Positions 14,919 to 21,972 of a stretch of 64,000 bases of DNA are shown here, piece after piece. Source of the DNA: Parvularcula sp039822105 (GTDB lineage Bacteria > Pseudomonadota > Alphaproteobacteria > Caulobacterales > Parvularculaceae); NCBI GenBank assembly GCA_039822105.1, contig JBCBMW010000012.1:1-64000 (forward strand), given 5' to 3'. How positions within the stretch are numbered: the first letter of the stretch is position 1; the number at the start of each line of letters is the position of its first letter. The translations under genes and the position numbers were made by a program. The notes below the pieces were generated by a model, which worked only from the letters and a program-made list of their open reading frames with translations, made no database searches and was not told the DNA's origin.

Positions 14919-15829
14919 GCAACGTTGAGACACTGCCAGTAACGACACGTGAGCGTGGCCAAGCGCTACCTGTCATTGTGCCGAATGATCTTGAGCAGGC
15001 CTATCGCATGGCAACCGCTATCGGGCAATCCGGTCTTGCTCCCAAATCATTCCAGACCCCCCAGGCGATTATGGTCGCCATCATGACAGGGCTAGAAGTC
15101 GGCTTTAAACCGCTTCAGGCGCTTCAGAGCATTGCTGTCGTGAACGGCAAGACGACGATCTACGGTGACGGGGCCATCGCCCTTGTTCGCGGATCCGGCC
15201 TGTGCGGCTATGTAAAAGAGTGGATCGAGGGCGAGGGCGATCAGTATACGGCTTATTGCGAGACCCTTCGGGCTGGCGAGCAAGACCCCGTTATCCGTTC
15301 ATTCTCTGTTACCAACGCAAAGCAAGCGGGCCTCTGGGGAAAGCAAGGGCCATGGTCGCAGTACTCTGACCGGATGCTACAAATGCGTGCCCGGAGCTTC
15401 TGCCTACGCGATGCCTATGCTGATGTGCTGTCCGGTTTTGGCATCTACGAAGAGGTGCGAGACTACGACAACGGCAAACCGAAAGCCGCCGCGCCCTTGG
15501 AAGCCAACACCCCCAAGCAAGGCACCAACGCGACAGAGGCCCTCGGCACACAGAATGTCGCTCCGGCGCCTGCTGCACCGCCCCCACCTCCACCCCCAGG
15601 ACCGGCAGACGAACAGCTTGCTCCTGCTGGTGCCGAATGGGAAGGTGATGAGCGGGCACCCGAGGAGATCCTGAAGGAGTTCCAGGGCGTCGCCGCTATC
15701 GTTTATGGTGAGGGCGGAGAGAAGCGCTTGCATCAATCGCTATCGAGCTTCCTGGCTCACCCCGCGATGCAGGAGCAGCACAACCAGGACGCTCTGCGTA
15801 CCATCGCCAGCGGCTTGCTCTCATCATGA
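14915..15829 (+). CDS. RecT-like single-strand annealing protein
   Basis: A 304-residue protein. Residues 25-185 carry the pattern of phage RecT-type annealing proteins (MTGLEVGFKPLQALQSIAVV, then YGDGAIALVRGSGL, later AKQAGLWGKQGPW and MRARSFCLRDAYADVL). Such proteins anneal complementary single strands during phage recombination. A Pro-rich linker (PPPPPPPG near residue 222) joins a smaller C-terminal domain. No partner exonuclease was recognised nearby; NinB follows with a 4-bp overlap. Confidence 0.8.
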   Translation: MSNVETLPVTTRERGQALPVIVPNDLEQAYRMATAIGQSGLAPKSFQTPQAIMVAIMTGLEVGFKPLQALQSIAVVNGKTTIYGDGAIALVRGSGLCGYVKEWIEGEGDQYTAYCETLRAGEQDPVIRSFSVTNAKQAGLWGKQGPWSQYSDRMLQMRARSFCLRDAYADVLSGFGIYEEVRDYDNGKPKAAAPLEANTPKQGTNATEALGTQNVAPAPAAPPPPPPPGPADEQLAPAGAEWEGDERAPEEILKEFQGVAAIVYGEGGEKRLHQSLSSFLAHPAMQEQHNQDALRTIASGLLSS

Positions 15830-16170
15830 CCATCGGCGCCCTTCGGACCAAAGACCAGAACGCCAAAATGTGGGCCATGCTTGGCGACATCGCTACCCAG
15901 CATGAGCATCCCCACGCAGGGCAGCTGAGCCCCGAGGCCTGGAAGTCGTTGGCGATGGAACAGCTTGGTCACGAGCAGGCGCGATGGATGATGTCGCTCG
16001 ATGAGAAGAGAGTGGTTCCTGTGCACGAGGGCCGCTCAAGCCGCCTGACCAAGGAAACCTTCTCCGACTTGATCGAACTCATCACGGCCTACGGGGCAGA
16101 AAACAATGTCGAATGGTCAGACCCCGAATGGGTCTCTCAAATGGCCGCTGCACGGCGCGAGGCCGCATGA
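15826..16170 (+). CDS. NinB-like recombination protein
   Basis: A 114-residue protein of the NinB/Orf type, which in lambda substitutes for RecFOR in loading strand-exchange proteins on SSB-coated DNA. Typical features are the start (RTKDQNAKMWAMLGDIA), the LSPEAWKSLAMEQL segment and a C-terminal YGAENNVEWSDPEW. It is overlapped on both sides by 4 bp within the recombination operon. Confidence 0.85.
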   Translation: MTIGALRTKDQNAKMWAMLGDIATQHEHPHAGQLSPEAWKSLAMEQLGHEQARWMMSLDEKRVVPVHEGRSSRLTKETFSDLIELITAYGAENNVEWSDPEWVSQMAAARREAA

Positions 16171-16409
16171 GGGAGGGCTACATCACCACCGCCCTGACTG
16201 CCGCCAAGTCTCAAATGGGCGGCCTCACCGAGGAAGAGCAAAAGGCGATCGTCTGCCGCCTGATGGTCGATTTCGCGCTTGAGTTTCCGCGGAAGAAGAA
16301 TGCTCAGCTCACGATCAACCACCTGGCGATGAGTGCCATCACCGAGGTGACGAAGCGCCAGACCGCTACAGCCATCAAGGCGCATCGCGCCAAGCAAGGG
16401 GTGCGGTGA
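16167..16409 (+). CDS. Small phage protein of unknown function
   Basis: An 80-residue protein starting in an ATGA overlap with the NinB stop. The visible sequence is helical (EEEQKAIVCRLMVDFALEF), with a basic C-terminus. No family recognised. Its place between NinB and an HNH nuclease suggests a recombination or DNA-processing role only by context. Confidence 0.7.
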   Translation: MREGYITTALTAAKSQMGGLTEEEQKAIVCRLMVDFALEFPRKKNAQLTINHLAMSAITEVTKRQTATAIKAHRAKQGVR

Positions 16410-16412
16410 TGC

Positions 16413-16847
16413 ATGAAAGGCTTTGTCCGTATCGCCGCGGCACTCATGTCTCACGAATGGCAGGAGAAACGTCGGCCACTCAATCGCATACAGACTGTGT
16501 TCCTGACGCAGTACCAGGAAGGGCTGTGCCCGTACTGCGGCAGGCCCCTACTGTCGGGCGGCAGGCTTATCGACGAACACCTCATCCCGAGGAGGCTTCA
16601 TGTTGCTGATGGACCAAACCTCGACGCTCTCGATAACCGGCGACTCCTGCACGAGGAGTGTGCGGCTGAGAAAACCAAGGGCGATGTCAGCGATATCGCC
16701 AGAGCCAAGCGGCGAAAGCTTTTCCACGAGACGGGGCGTCACAGCACCAAACGCACCCGGAAGATACCGCAGCGCCCTGACCCTTGGCCCAAAGGCCGCA
16801 AGCTCCGCTCACGCCCTTTTGCCAAGCGAAAGAAGCCCGTGGACTAA
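16413..16847 (+). CDS. HNH endonuclease
   Basis: A 144-residue protein with a zinc-bound HNH motif: CPYCGRPL near residue 39, then DEHLIPRR (the H/E metal site), N69 and DNRRLLHEEC. The C-terminal 50 residues are very basic and probably bind DNA. It follows NinB, where lambda has NinG-type nucleases. It is far from the terminase genes, so a recombination role is more likely than packaging. Confidence 0.85.
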   Translation: MKGFVRIAAALMSHEWQEKRRPLNRIQTVFLTQYQEGLCPYCGRPLLSGGRLIDEHLIPRRLHVADGPNLDALDNRRLLHEECAAEKTKGDVSDIARAKRRKLFHETGRHSTKRTRKIPQRPDPWPKGRKLRSRPFAKRKKPVD

Positions 16848-16917
16848 AGACATCTGCAGCTTTGCTGTTTTTATCCTTGTCCTGATCACACCGATTGTAT
16901 TAACTTAGGAGAAAGCA

Positions 16918-17670
16918 ATGGATACCGAGAGAGCCCAAGATCCGTCGAGCAACGACTCGTCGGCTACGGCCACTGGTAAGGAGCGGGGTCCGGCTCAGAC
17001 CGGTCCCCGCGATACCATCCTTATCGATGTTGATGCGCGCAAGTTTGCGAAATGCTGGGGAGCGCGATCGCACGATGGGACCCGCTACTATCTCGCTGGC
17101 GTTGGCATATTCTACGATGATCAGGGCGCTGTGCTTGTCGGAACCGATGGCACCAAGATGATCATCGCACGGGACAGAACTGCTAATGTCCCTGACACTG
17201 AAGATACGCGAAACGGAGTGATCGTAACCTGTTCAGGCGACATGGTGAAACGAGCGTTTGCAAGGGGTCCAGTGGCACCACGGCTTCATGTTGAGCTGAT
17301 GCCCGGAACGAAAAGCGGTTCCGCGACTCTGTTCAGCAATGCCCGGCGTTACACTGAGCACGATGTGGTCATTAACGCGACGTACCCCAACTGGCGCAAC
17401 GCTATCAAAAGCTGCACAGAAGCGCGGACCAAATGGGGGGTCGATCCGTCTTTGTTTGCCGCTCTTGTTGCTCATGAGAGTGAGCTGGCGAAAGGGATCA
17501 TCGTGGGCATCTCCGATGATTCCAATCCAACAGTCGTTCGCTTCCCCGATTCTGACGTGGTCGGTGTTGTCATGCCAATGCGCGTGAACGGCGACGCGGC
17601 TTTGCCAGACTGGCTCGCAGCAAGCATTCAAGCGGACGAGCCTCAACAAGACCAACAATCATCCGCCTAA
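16918..17670 (+). CDS. Sliding-clamp (DnaN)-like phage protein
   Basis: A 250-residue protein preceded by AGGAGAAAGCA. Two segments read like DnaN: TRYYLAGVGIFYDDQ then VLVGTDGTKMIIARD (DnaN: TRYYLNG ... VATDGHRLA), and near the C-terminus NPTVVRFPDSDVVGVVMPMR (DnaN ends VMPMR). It is shorter than the roughly 370-residue host clamp, so it may have two clamp domains. A hydrophilic N-terminal extension of about 30 residues precedes them. A processivity role for phage replication is inferred. Confidence 0.65.
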   Translation: MDTERAQDPSSNDSSATATGKERGPAQTGPRDTILIDVDARKFAKCWGARSHDGTRYYLAGVGIFYDDQGAVLVGTDGTKMIIARDRTANVPDTEDTRNGVIVTCSGDMVKRAFARGPVAPRLHVELMPGTKSGSATLFSNARRYTEHDVVINATYPNWRNAIKSCTEARTKWGVDPSLFAALVAHESELAKGIIVGISDDSNPTVVRFPDSDVVGVVMPMRVNGDAALPDWLAASIQADEPQQDQQSSA

Positions 17671-17676
17671 CCCTCT

Positions 17677-17698
17677 TCTGTGGGCTTTACCCCACAGA
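17677..17698 (+). terminator. Hairpin after the clamp-like gene
   Basis: TCTGTGGG (17677-17684) pairs with CCCACAGA (17691-17698), 8 bp with a 6-nt loop, 7 bp after the stop codon. No T run follows, so it may be a weak terminator or a processing/stability hairpin. The 300 bp from here to 17972 hold only this hairpin and a possible 45-residue ORF. Confidence 0.5.
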
Positions 17699-17775
17699 GA
17701 CCGCGCGCCGTGTCCTCGCTCTCTCGCAACTGATGGGCACGGCGCGCACCAACCAAGAAGAAGATCTGATTTCTG

Positions 17776-17913
17776 ATGAGCGGCGGCGCTGAAACGCAGA
17801 AGCGCAAGCCTGAGCCCTGGGGTCGAAAGATCCGCCTGCGGTCGTGGGTAAGTCGAGAGACATTAAATCACGTTGGGCGCTCAGTTCACGACTACCAGCC
17901 ATGGTTGGCTTGA
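17776..17913 (+). CDS. Possible 45-residue basic peptide
   Basis: A short ORF (MSGGAETQKRKPEPWGRKIR and on), basic with several Trp, in the otherwise empty stretch between the clamp-like gene and 17973. The ribosome-binding site is weak and a shorter overlapping reading starts at 17732. Included as a candidate only. Confidence 0.25.
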   Translation: MSGGAETQKRKPEPWGRKIRLRSWVSRETLNHVGRSVHDYQPWLA

Positions 17914-17972
17914 AACACCGAGCCGGAGTAGCGCCCGGCCCGCTCTTCAGAGAACAGACGAAGTGAGGACGA

Positions 17973-18257
17973 ATGAAACCGGTCATCATATCTGACCACG
18001 CAGCCGCCAGGTACTTCGAACGGGTAGAGGCCGGCTTCGATGTAGAAGAGGTTCGTAAGCGGATGCTCAATGCAATCGGTAGTCAGCTGAAGGCCGCAGC
18101 AGCGACCGGCAGCACATCAATACCGATCGACGGCTTCACCTACCTTCTTGAGGGAAGAACGGTCACCACCGTGATTGATGGGTCCAGAGCTATGACACGC
18201 GGAAACCATCGCCAGCGAAAGCGGGCTCGCCAGGTACGCGAAGGAGAAACCCAATGA
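17973..18257 (+). CDS. Unknown phage protein, small alpha/beta type
   Basis: A 94-residue protein beginning MKPVIISDHAAARYFERV, with a helix in the middle, an FTYLLEGRTVTTVID segment predicted as beta strands, and a very basic tail. The H..AR..ERV start resembles DUF4258/RelE-like small folds, but the match is weak and no antitoxin-like partner is obvious. It overlaps the next gene by 4 bp. Confidence 0.6.
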   Translation: MKPVIISDHAAARYFERVEAGFDVEEVRKRMLNAIGSQLKAAAATGSTSIPIDGFTYLLEGRTVTTVIDGSRAMTRGNHRQRKRARQVREGETQ

Positions 18258-18535
18258 GGGACTTCGAACAAGCCGATGCCTGGGGCGCTATTCATATCGG
18301 CGGAGAACGATTGGGGCCCTGGCTGAGCACCGCATCCATCCGCTCTTCTCGCGCTGGCGTACACGAAACAATTGGCATGTGGTGGGCACGGGAAGGCGAG
18401 ACCTGGCAGCAGGGTTGGCGCCGCGCTTATCGCAAGGGCTGGCGGGCCGTCCGCGTCGTCTGTGCTCCATGCTCTGCCTACGTTGATCAGCTCCGTGAGC
18501 AAGGGCTCGTTGAATCTTCCGAGGACTCATCATGA
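18254..18535 (+). CDS. Unknown phage protein
   Basis: A 93-residue protein rich in Trp and Arg in the middle (MWWAREGETWQQGWRRAYR), with a CAPC motif near residue 74. It overlaps both neighbours by 4 bp, so it is translated as part of the accessory operon. No family recognised. Confidence 0.6.
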   Translation: MRDFEQADAWGAIHIGGERLGPWLSTASIRSSRAGVHETIGMWWAREGETWQQGWRRAYRKGWRAVRVVCAPCSAYVDQLREQGLVESSEDSS

Positions 18536-18963
18536 CCCAAGACACAACAGGACCAGCATTCCCTTGCGAGGGTGGAGCAGAAAACGGTCTTTACGATGAG
18601 GAGTTCGAGGCTAGCGGCTTCACGTGCAAAATCATCGTCCACACTACGCTTGGGCATCTCTGTGGATATGTTCGGCTACCAGCAGATCATCCTATGTGGG
18701 GCAAGGACTATGATGACGTCACCGCCGATGTTCATGGTGGGCTTACCTATGCTCGCGATCACGCCCCGCTGGACGAAAGCGATGGTGGTTGGTGGCTCGG
18801 CTTCGACTGCGCGCACTACGGGGATTTGGTGCCATCGGTTGTTGAGCAGGCTGGCCTACCGCCCCGTGACCACGAGACGTTGAGGGATAATAGGTTTGTA
18901 CGCTGTGAATTGAAGCGTCTGGCTCAACAGCTTGCAGCCACCCACCCGCAAAACAAAGACTGA
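18532..18963 (+). CDS. Conserved phage protein of unknown function
   Basis: A 143-residue protein with the pattern HPMWGKDYDDVTADVHGG then GGWWLGFDCAHYGDLVP, which I recall from many uncharacterised phage proteins. The C-terminus carries the VRCELKRLAQQL helix. No catalytic role is known to me. It lies in the accessory operon between two unrecognised genes. Confidence 0.75.
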   Translation: MTQDTTGPAFPCEGGAENGLYDEEFEASGFTCKIIVHTTLGHLCGYVRLPADHPMWGKDYDDVTADVHGGLTYARDHAPLDESDGGWWLGFDCAHYGDLVPSVVEQAGLPPRDHETLRDNRFVRCELKRLAQQLAATHPQNKD

Positions 18964-18981
18964 CGAGTAAGGAGAGAAGAG

Positions 18982-19329
18982 ATGTACATCGAACTCTGCG
19001 CTGCGGATCACGTCCAAGACGGCTTCGTCTACCTCGCTCGGTGGGACAGAGCGGATGAGGCGACATGCCAATCCGCTCTGGACGCAGTTGACGAGCTTAT
19101 CGATCCAGAAGCTGAGCCAGATACTCAGACGGAGGACTACACGTTCATCTTGGATTTGTATGACAGCAAAGATGACCTGGTCGGCAACAATAAGCGCAAC
19201 TTGCCGCTTCAGATAGCGATGCGGCTGGCGCCTGATCAGGTGTCTCAATGGCTCAAGGAACGCCCCGACCCTGACGCACTAGCGTTGGCAGGATACGAGC
19301 CACCGTGCCTGTCTGGCCAACCCCACTAA
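18982..19329 (+). CDS. Unknown acidic phage protein
   Basis: A 115-residue acidic protein. Its leader AAGGAGAGAAGAG is nearly identical to that of the next gene, suggesting matched translation or recent copying of the leader. The mid-region is strongly acidic (DPEAEPDTQTEDY). No family recognised. Confidence 0.6.
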   Translation: MYIELCAADHVQDGFVYLARWDRADEATCQSALDAVDELIDPEAEPDTQTEDYTFILDLYDSKDDLVGNNKRNLPLQIAMRLAPDQVSQWLKERPDPDALALAGYEPPCLSGQPH

Positions 19330-19344
19330 CGTAGGAGAGAAGAG

Positions 19345-19920
19345 ATGGACGAACGGAAGATCGCCGCGGGGAAGGTCAACCCGGTCACCGGTTTCGGGCC
19401 AACCTACTACGCCCTACGAGCGGAACAGTTCAGGCGTGGGTATGGCGCATTTACGAAGGACGGTGTTCCCCGGCGAACGATCTACGTCGCCTCGTCCTGG
19501 CGTAACGACTACCAAGCAGCAGTTGTTGAGATCCTGCGGGACGCGGGCCATTCGGTGTACGACTTTAAAAACCCACCGCACGGCATGGGCGGCTTTCAGT
19601 GGTCGGAGATTGACCCCGAATGGCAAACGTGGACCCCCGAGGCGTACCGAAACGCCTTGCAGCACCCGATCGCTAAGGCGGGCTATCAGTCAGATTACGA
19701 CGCGATGATGTGGGCCGACACGTTTGTGCTTGTGCTTCCGTGCGGACGTTCAGCGCACTTGGAGCTGGGATGGGCCGCCGGTGCAGGAAAAAACACTTGC
19801 ATCCTTCTGGATCACGAGAGCGAGCCAGAGCTGATGGCCAAGATGGCCGATCACATCGCCTCGGACTCTAACGATGTTCTGCGGTGGCTCGGGCACGGCG
19901 TTGGCCAGACCACCGCCTAA
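19345..19920 (+). CDS. Nucleoside 2-deoxyribosyltransferase-like protein
   Basis: A 191-residue protein with the nucleoside deoxyribosyltransferase pattern: IYVASSWRNDYQ, then DAGHSVYDFKNPP, DYDAMMWADTFVLVLPCGRSAHLE, then GWAAGAGKNTCILL. These enzymes exchange bases on deoxyribose, and related folds act in base modification. A GGAGAGAAGAG leader precedes the ATG. Together with the possible oxygenase downstream, it could belong to a nucleotide or DNA-modification module, which is inference. Confidence 0.8.
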   Translation: MDERKIAAGKVNPVTGFGPTYYALRAEQFRRGYGAFTKDGVPRRTIYVASSWRNDYQAAVVEILRDAGHSVYDFKNPPHGMGGFQWSEIDPEWQTWTPEAYRNALQHPIAKAGYQSDYDAMMWADTFVLVLPCGRSAHLELGWAAGAGKNTCILLDHESEPELMAKMADHIASDSNDVLRWLGHGVGQTTA

Positions 19921-19949
19921 CCCCTCCCTGCTCTGATGGAGAGACGACT

Positions 19950-20228
19950 ATGAAGCGAATCTACAAGTACCAATTGGCAGTCGCCGAAGAGCAGGTTCTT
20001 GAGGTTCCCGCAGGAGCCGAATTCATTCGCCTCGACGGTATCGACGGCAAGCTATGGGTCTGGGCTCTTGTCGATCCGAATGAACAAGAATTCGCGTGCC
20101 GAAGACTACTTGCCTTCAAGACGGGCGGCGACATCCCTGACAGCGTGACATCCGCCGAGTACATCGGATGCGCGGCAATCTTCATCCAGATGGAGCTGAT
20201 GCTTTACTTCTTCGAGGTTGCGGCATGA
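19950..20228 (+). CDS. DUF7352-like phage protein
   Basis: A 92-residue protein starting MKRIYKYQLAVAEEQVLEVP, with a beta-rich pattern (GAEFIRLDGIDGKLWVWALVD) that I recall from DUF7352-type phage proteins. The ATG at 19950 follows GGAGAGACG; an upstream reading from 19884 would overlap the previous gene. Function unknown. Confidence 0.65.
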   Translation: MKRIYKYQLAVAEEQVLEVPAGAEFIRLDGIDGKLWVWALVDPNEQEFACRRLLAFKTGGDIPDSVTSAEYIGCAAIFIQMELMLYFFEVAA

Positions 20229-20836
20229 GCTTTGGAAGCGCCCCAAGTGTGATCGGTCTGTACCAGGACATTGACTGCAACGAGATGATGTTCTGGCTAT
20301 ACGTACCAATCAAGACGCCAAATAGTGACCTAACCGTACCGGCGCAGCTTCAGGGGTTCCTACCGCTGCTGGGCGCCGCGTTGAGCGATTTCGGATCACT
20401 GCACGACCAGTATGTCTACCTGACCGCAAAGACTCTCTGGTGCGAAACTGGATGCACCGGGGGGCGCCCTGGATGGCATACTGATGGTTTTGGTACCGAC
20501 GATATAAACTACATTTGGAGCGATCGCGATAGCACGGAGTTCTGCATTCAGGACGGGTTGGACATCTCTTCTGACGAGTACATATCACTTAGCGACATGG
20601 ATCGGCAGTGCCGAAACGTTACGACTTTTGCTGATGGGACTCTGTTCCGGATTGATCAGCATGTGATTCATCGCGTCCCCGATCGCATGACTGCCGGAAA
20701 GCGATCCTTCTTTCGCGTTTCGATATCGAAGGATCGGTACAACTTCCTTGGCAACAGCATCAACCACGGTCTCAGTGAAAGATGGAGCATGGTTGAACGA
20801 TCCGCTCTCCGAAACCCAACTAGGAGCGCCGCATGA
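20225..20836 (+). CDS. Putative Fe(II)/2OG-oxygenase-like protein
   Basis: A 203-residue protein starting in an ATGA overlap. It contains an HxD site in GGRPGWHTDGFGTDDINYIW (residues about 78-97) and a distal His in RIDQHVIHRVPD (about 145-156), then RSFFRVS. The HxD...H arrangement with a following Arg is the iron/2-oxoglutarate pattern. The family is not certain. DNA-base, nucleotide or protein hydroxylation are all possible. Confidence 0.5.
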   Translation: MSFGSAPSVIGLYQDIDCNEMMFWLYVPIKTPNSDLTVPAQLQGFLPLLGAALSDFGSLHDQYVYLTAKTLWCETGCTGGRPGWHTDGFGTDDINYIWSDRDSTEFCIQDGLDISSDEYISLSDMDRQCRNVTTFADGTLFRIDQHVIHRVPDRMTAGKRSFFRVSISKDRYNFLGNSINHGLSERWSMVERSALRNPTRSAA

Positions 20837-20886
20837 CTGACTGGCAACCGATAGAGACGGCACTGAGGGAGGCGAGGCTGAAATGA
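20833..20886 (+). pseudogene. Possible truncated DUF551-like gene
   Basis: A 17-codon ORF beginning MTDWQPIETA, the same start as small phage DUF551 proteins (MxxWQPIETAPKDG), followed by an early stop. It overlaps both neighbours by a few bases. It reads as the remnant of a small gene joined to the next one; it is also short enough to be chance. Confidence 0.35.
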
Positions 20887-21221
20887 TCGAAGCCACGCAC
20901 TTTATTGATGCTATGATGGCCGCCGACCTGGAGCGAAGCCAATTGCAAGCGGTTGAGGATCGAGTCGCACAGGCGCGCGCCTGTATCGCAAGGCGTTGCG
21001 GCAGCTGCGAGCATTGGATGAAGAGCCGAAGCTGCCCAGCCGAGAGAAACGTGAACGGCTACAGCAGAGGTCCTAGCGCGCAAAGTCGAGCCGCAATGTC
21101 ATGCGGCAGCTATCAGCTCTCACGTCGATCGAAGTCCTCCGCAGAAAAGGTCCGGCAAGACGCTTTGGACATGGCATCGGATTATGGCCTCGCTGTCTTG
21201 GTGCCCGAACTGATCGACTAA
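20883..21221 (+). CDS. Cysteine-rich phage protein
   Basis: A 112-residue protein with a CGSCEHWMKSRSCPAE motif near residue 39 and a further CGSY near 74, suggesting a metal-binding fold. The pattern recalls uncharacterised phage proteins with CG.C.HW...CP. It lies before the tRNA-like element. Function unknown. Confidence 0.6.
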   Translation: MIEATHFIDAMMAADLERSQLQAVEDRVAQARACIARRCGSCEHWMKSRSCPAERNVNGYSRGPSAQSRAAMSCGSYQLSRRSKSSAEKVRQDALDMASDYGLAVLVPELID

Positions 21222-21235
21222 GGAGGAACGAAAAC

Positions 21236-21361
21236 ATGAGCGGGAGACGGACGCGCGTAAGTCTCAAACTGGTTGAAGTTGGATCGAGGGTCGCTCCCTG
21301 CGGATCGACGATTGGCGGGTTCGATTCCCGCCCCGCTCTCCTAACTACAGGAGCACGCTAG
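21236..21361 (+). CDS. Possible 41-residue peptide overlapping the tRNA-like element
   Basis: An ATG with a strong AAGGAGG site 7 nt upstream opens a 41-residue basic reading (MSGRRTRVSLKLVEVGSRVA and on). It overlaps the cloverleaf-like element almost exactly, so either the peptide or the RNA, or neither, is real. The strong site alone makes it worth listing. Confidence 0.3.
   Translation: MSGRRTRVSLKLVEVGSRVAPCGSTIGGFDSRPALLTTGAR
21238..21341 (+). other. tRNA-like element with perfect acceptor and T arm
   Basis: GAGCGGG (21238-21244) pairs perfectly with CCCGCTC (21332-21338), and the T arm GCGGG-TTCGATT-CCCGC (21315-21331) is canonical. A GAGAC/GTCTC D-like stem lies at 21244-21248 and 21261-21265. 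The middle (about 50 nt) forms AACT/AGTT and ATCG/CGAT stems but no standard 7-nt anticodon loop, and the 3' end reads TCCT, not CCA. Its 3' half closely resembles the phage tRNA(CAU). It may be a decayed class II tRNA, a tRNA mimic or an attachment remnant. Confidence 0.4.
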
Positions 21362-21364
21362 CTG

Positions 21365-21631
21365 ATGCCCCGCCCCGCTCTCACCGAAACCCAGAAGATG
21401 ATTTTGGCTCTCCTCCGTACACAACATAGTAGGGGGTACTACAAGATGCACGTGGACGACATCTCTCGGGGGCGCGGGGCGAAGGACCCGCTGAAAGCAC
21501 GCCTAGGCACGAACTCTGCTCTCCAGGCCCTTGAGCGCCGAGGCCTGGTGAGCCGGTTTCCTTCCAGGAACGATCGCTGGGCCACGCATGGGTGGTTCCC
21601 GTTACCTGTTATCGGGGAGTGGCCCCACTGA
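21365..21631 (+). CDS. Small phage protein, winged-helix-like
   Basis: An 88-residue protein with a pattern suggesting a winged helix (MILALLRTQHSRGYYKMHVD, then LGTNSALQALERRGLVSRF). It ends in a TGATG junction with the next gene, just before the excisionase-like and integrase genes. A regulatory role in integration or excision is possible. Confidence 0.6.
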   Translation: MPRPALTETQKMILALLRTQHSRGYYKMHVDDISRGRGAKDPLKARLGTNSALQALERRGLVSRFPSRNDRWATHGWFPLPVIGEWPH

Positions 21632-21972
21632 TGCCGGTTTCTGCTGCCAAAGCTGCAAAGAAGGCGGGGCTTCCTCATTCGACGCTCACGGATTTCCTCC
21701 GCCTGCAGCAGATGAACGGCAAGCCTATTGGAATGAAGACCCCGGGCGGCCATTGGCGCTTGGAGGAAGAGGACATTGCCGAGGTTAAACGGCGCTACTA
21801 TCAGGAGCTACCATGCTCAGAGTCACGAGGCGGGAAGACAGCCCCTACTACTACGTCGAAGGCCGTGTTGCCGGAAGACGTTTTAAACGATCTACGCAGA
21901 CGACTAACAAAAAGTCCGCAGAGAAGCTCTGCAGGAAATGGCAAACGGCGCTTCACAACCGGCTCGTCATAG
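21631..21972 (+). CDS. Excisionase-like HTH protein
   Basis: A 113-residue reading starting MPVSAAKAAKKAGL, with a MerR/AlpA-like helix-turn-helix (GLPHSTLTDFLRLQQMNGKP then TPGGHWRLEEEDIAEVKRRY), the usual excisionase layout. The start overlaps the previous stop. The last 53 codons run over the integrase start in another frame, and the functional part probably ends by about residue 60. Paired with the integrase, it would direct excision. Confidence 0.65.
   Translation: MPVSAAKAAKKAGLPHSTLTDFLRLQQMNGKPIGMKTPGGHWRLEEEDIAEVKRRYYQELPCSESRGGKTAPTTTSKAVLPEDVLNDLRRRLTKSPQRSSAGNGKRRFTTGSS

Noticed and set aside
17687..18070. 127-codon minus-strand ORF
   Set aside because: It is antisense to the 17973 gene and spans the hairpin; it has no ribosome-binding site or recognisable content.
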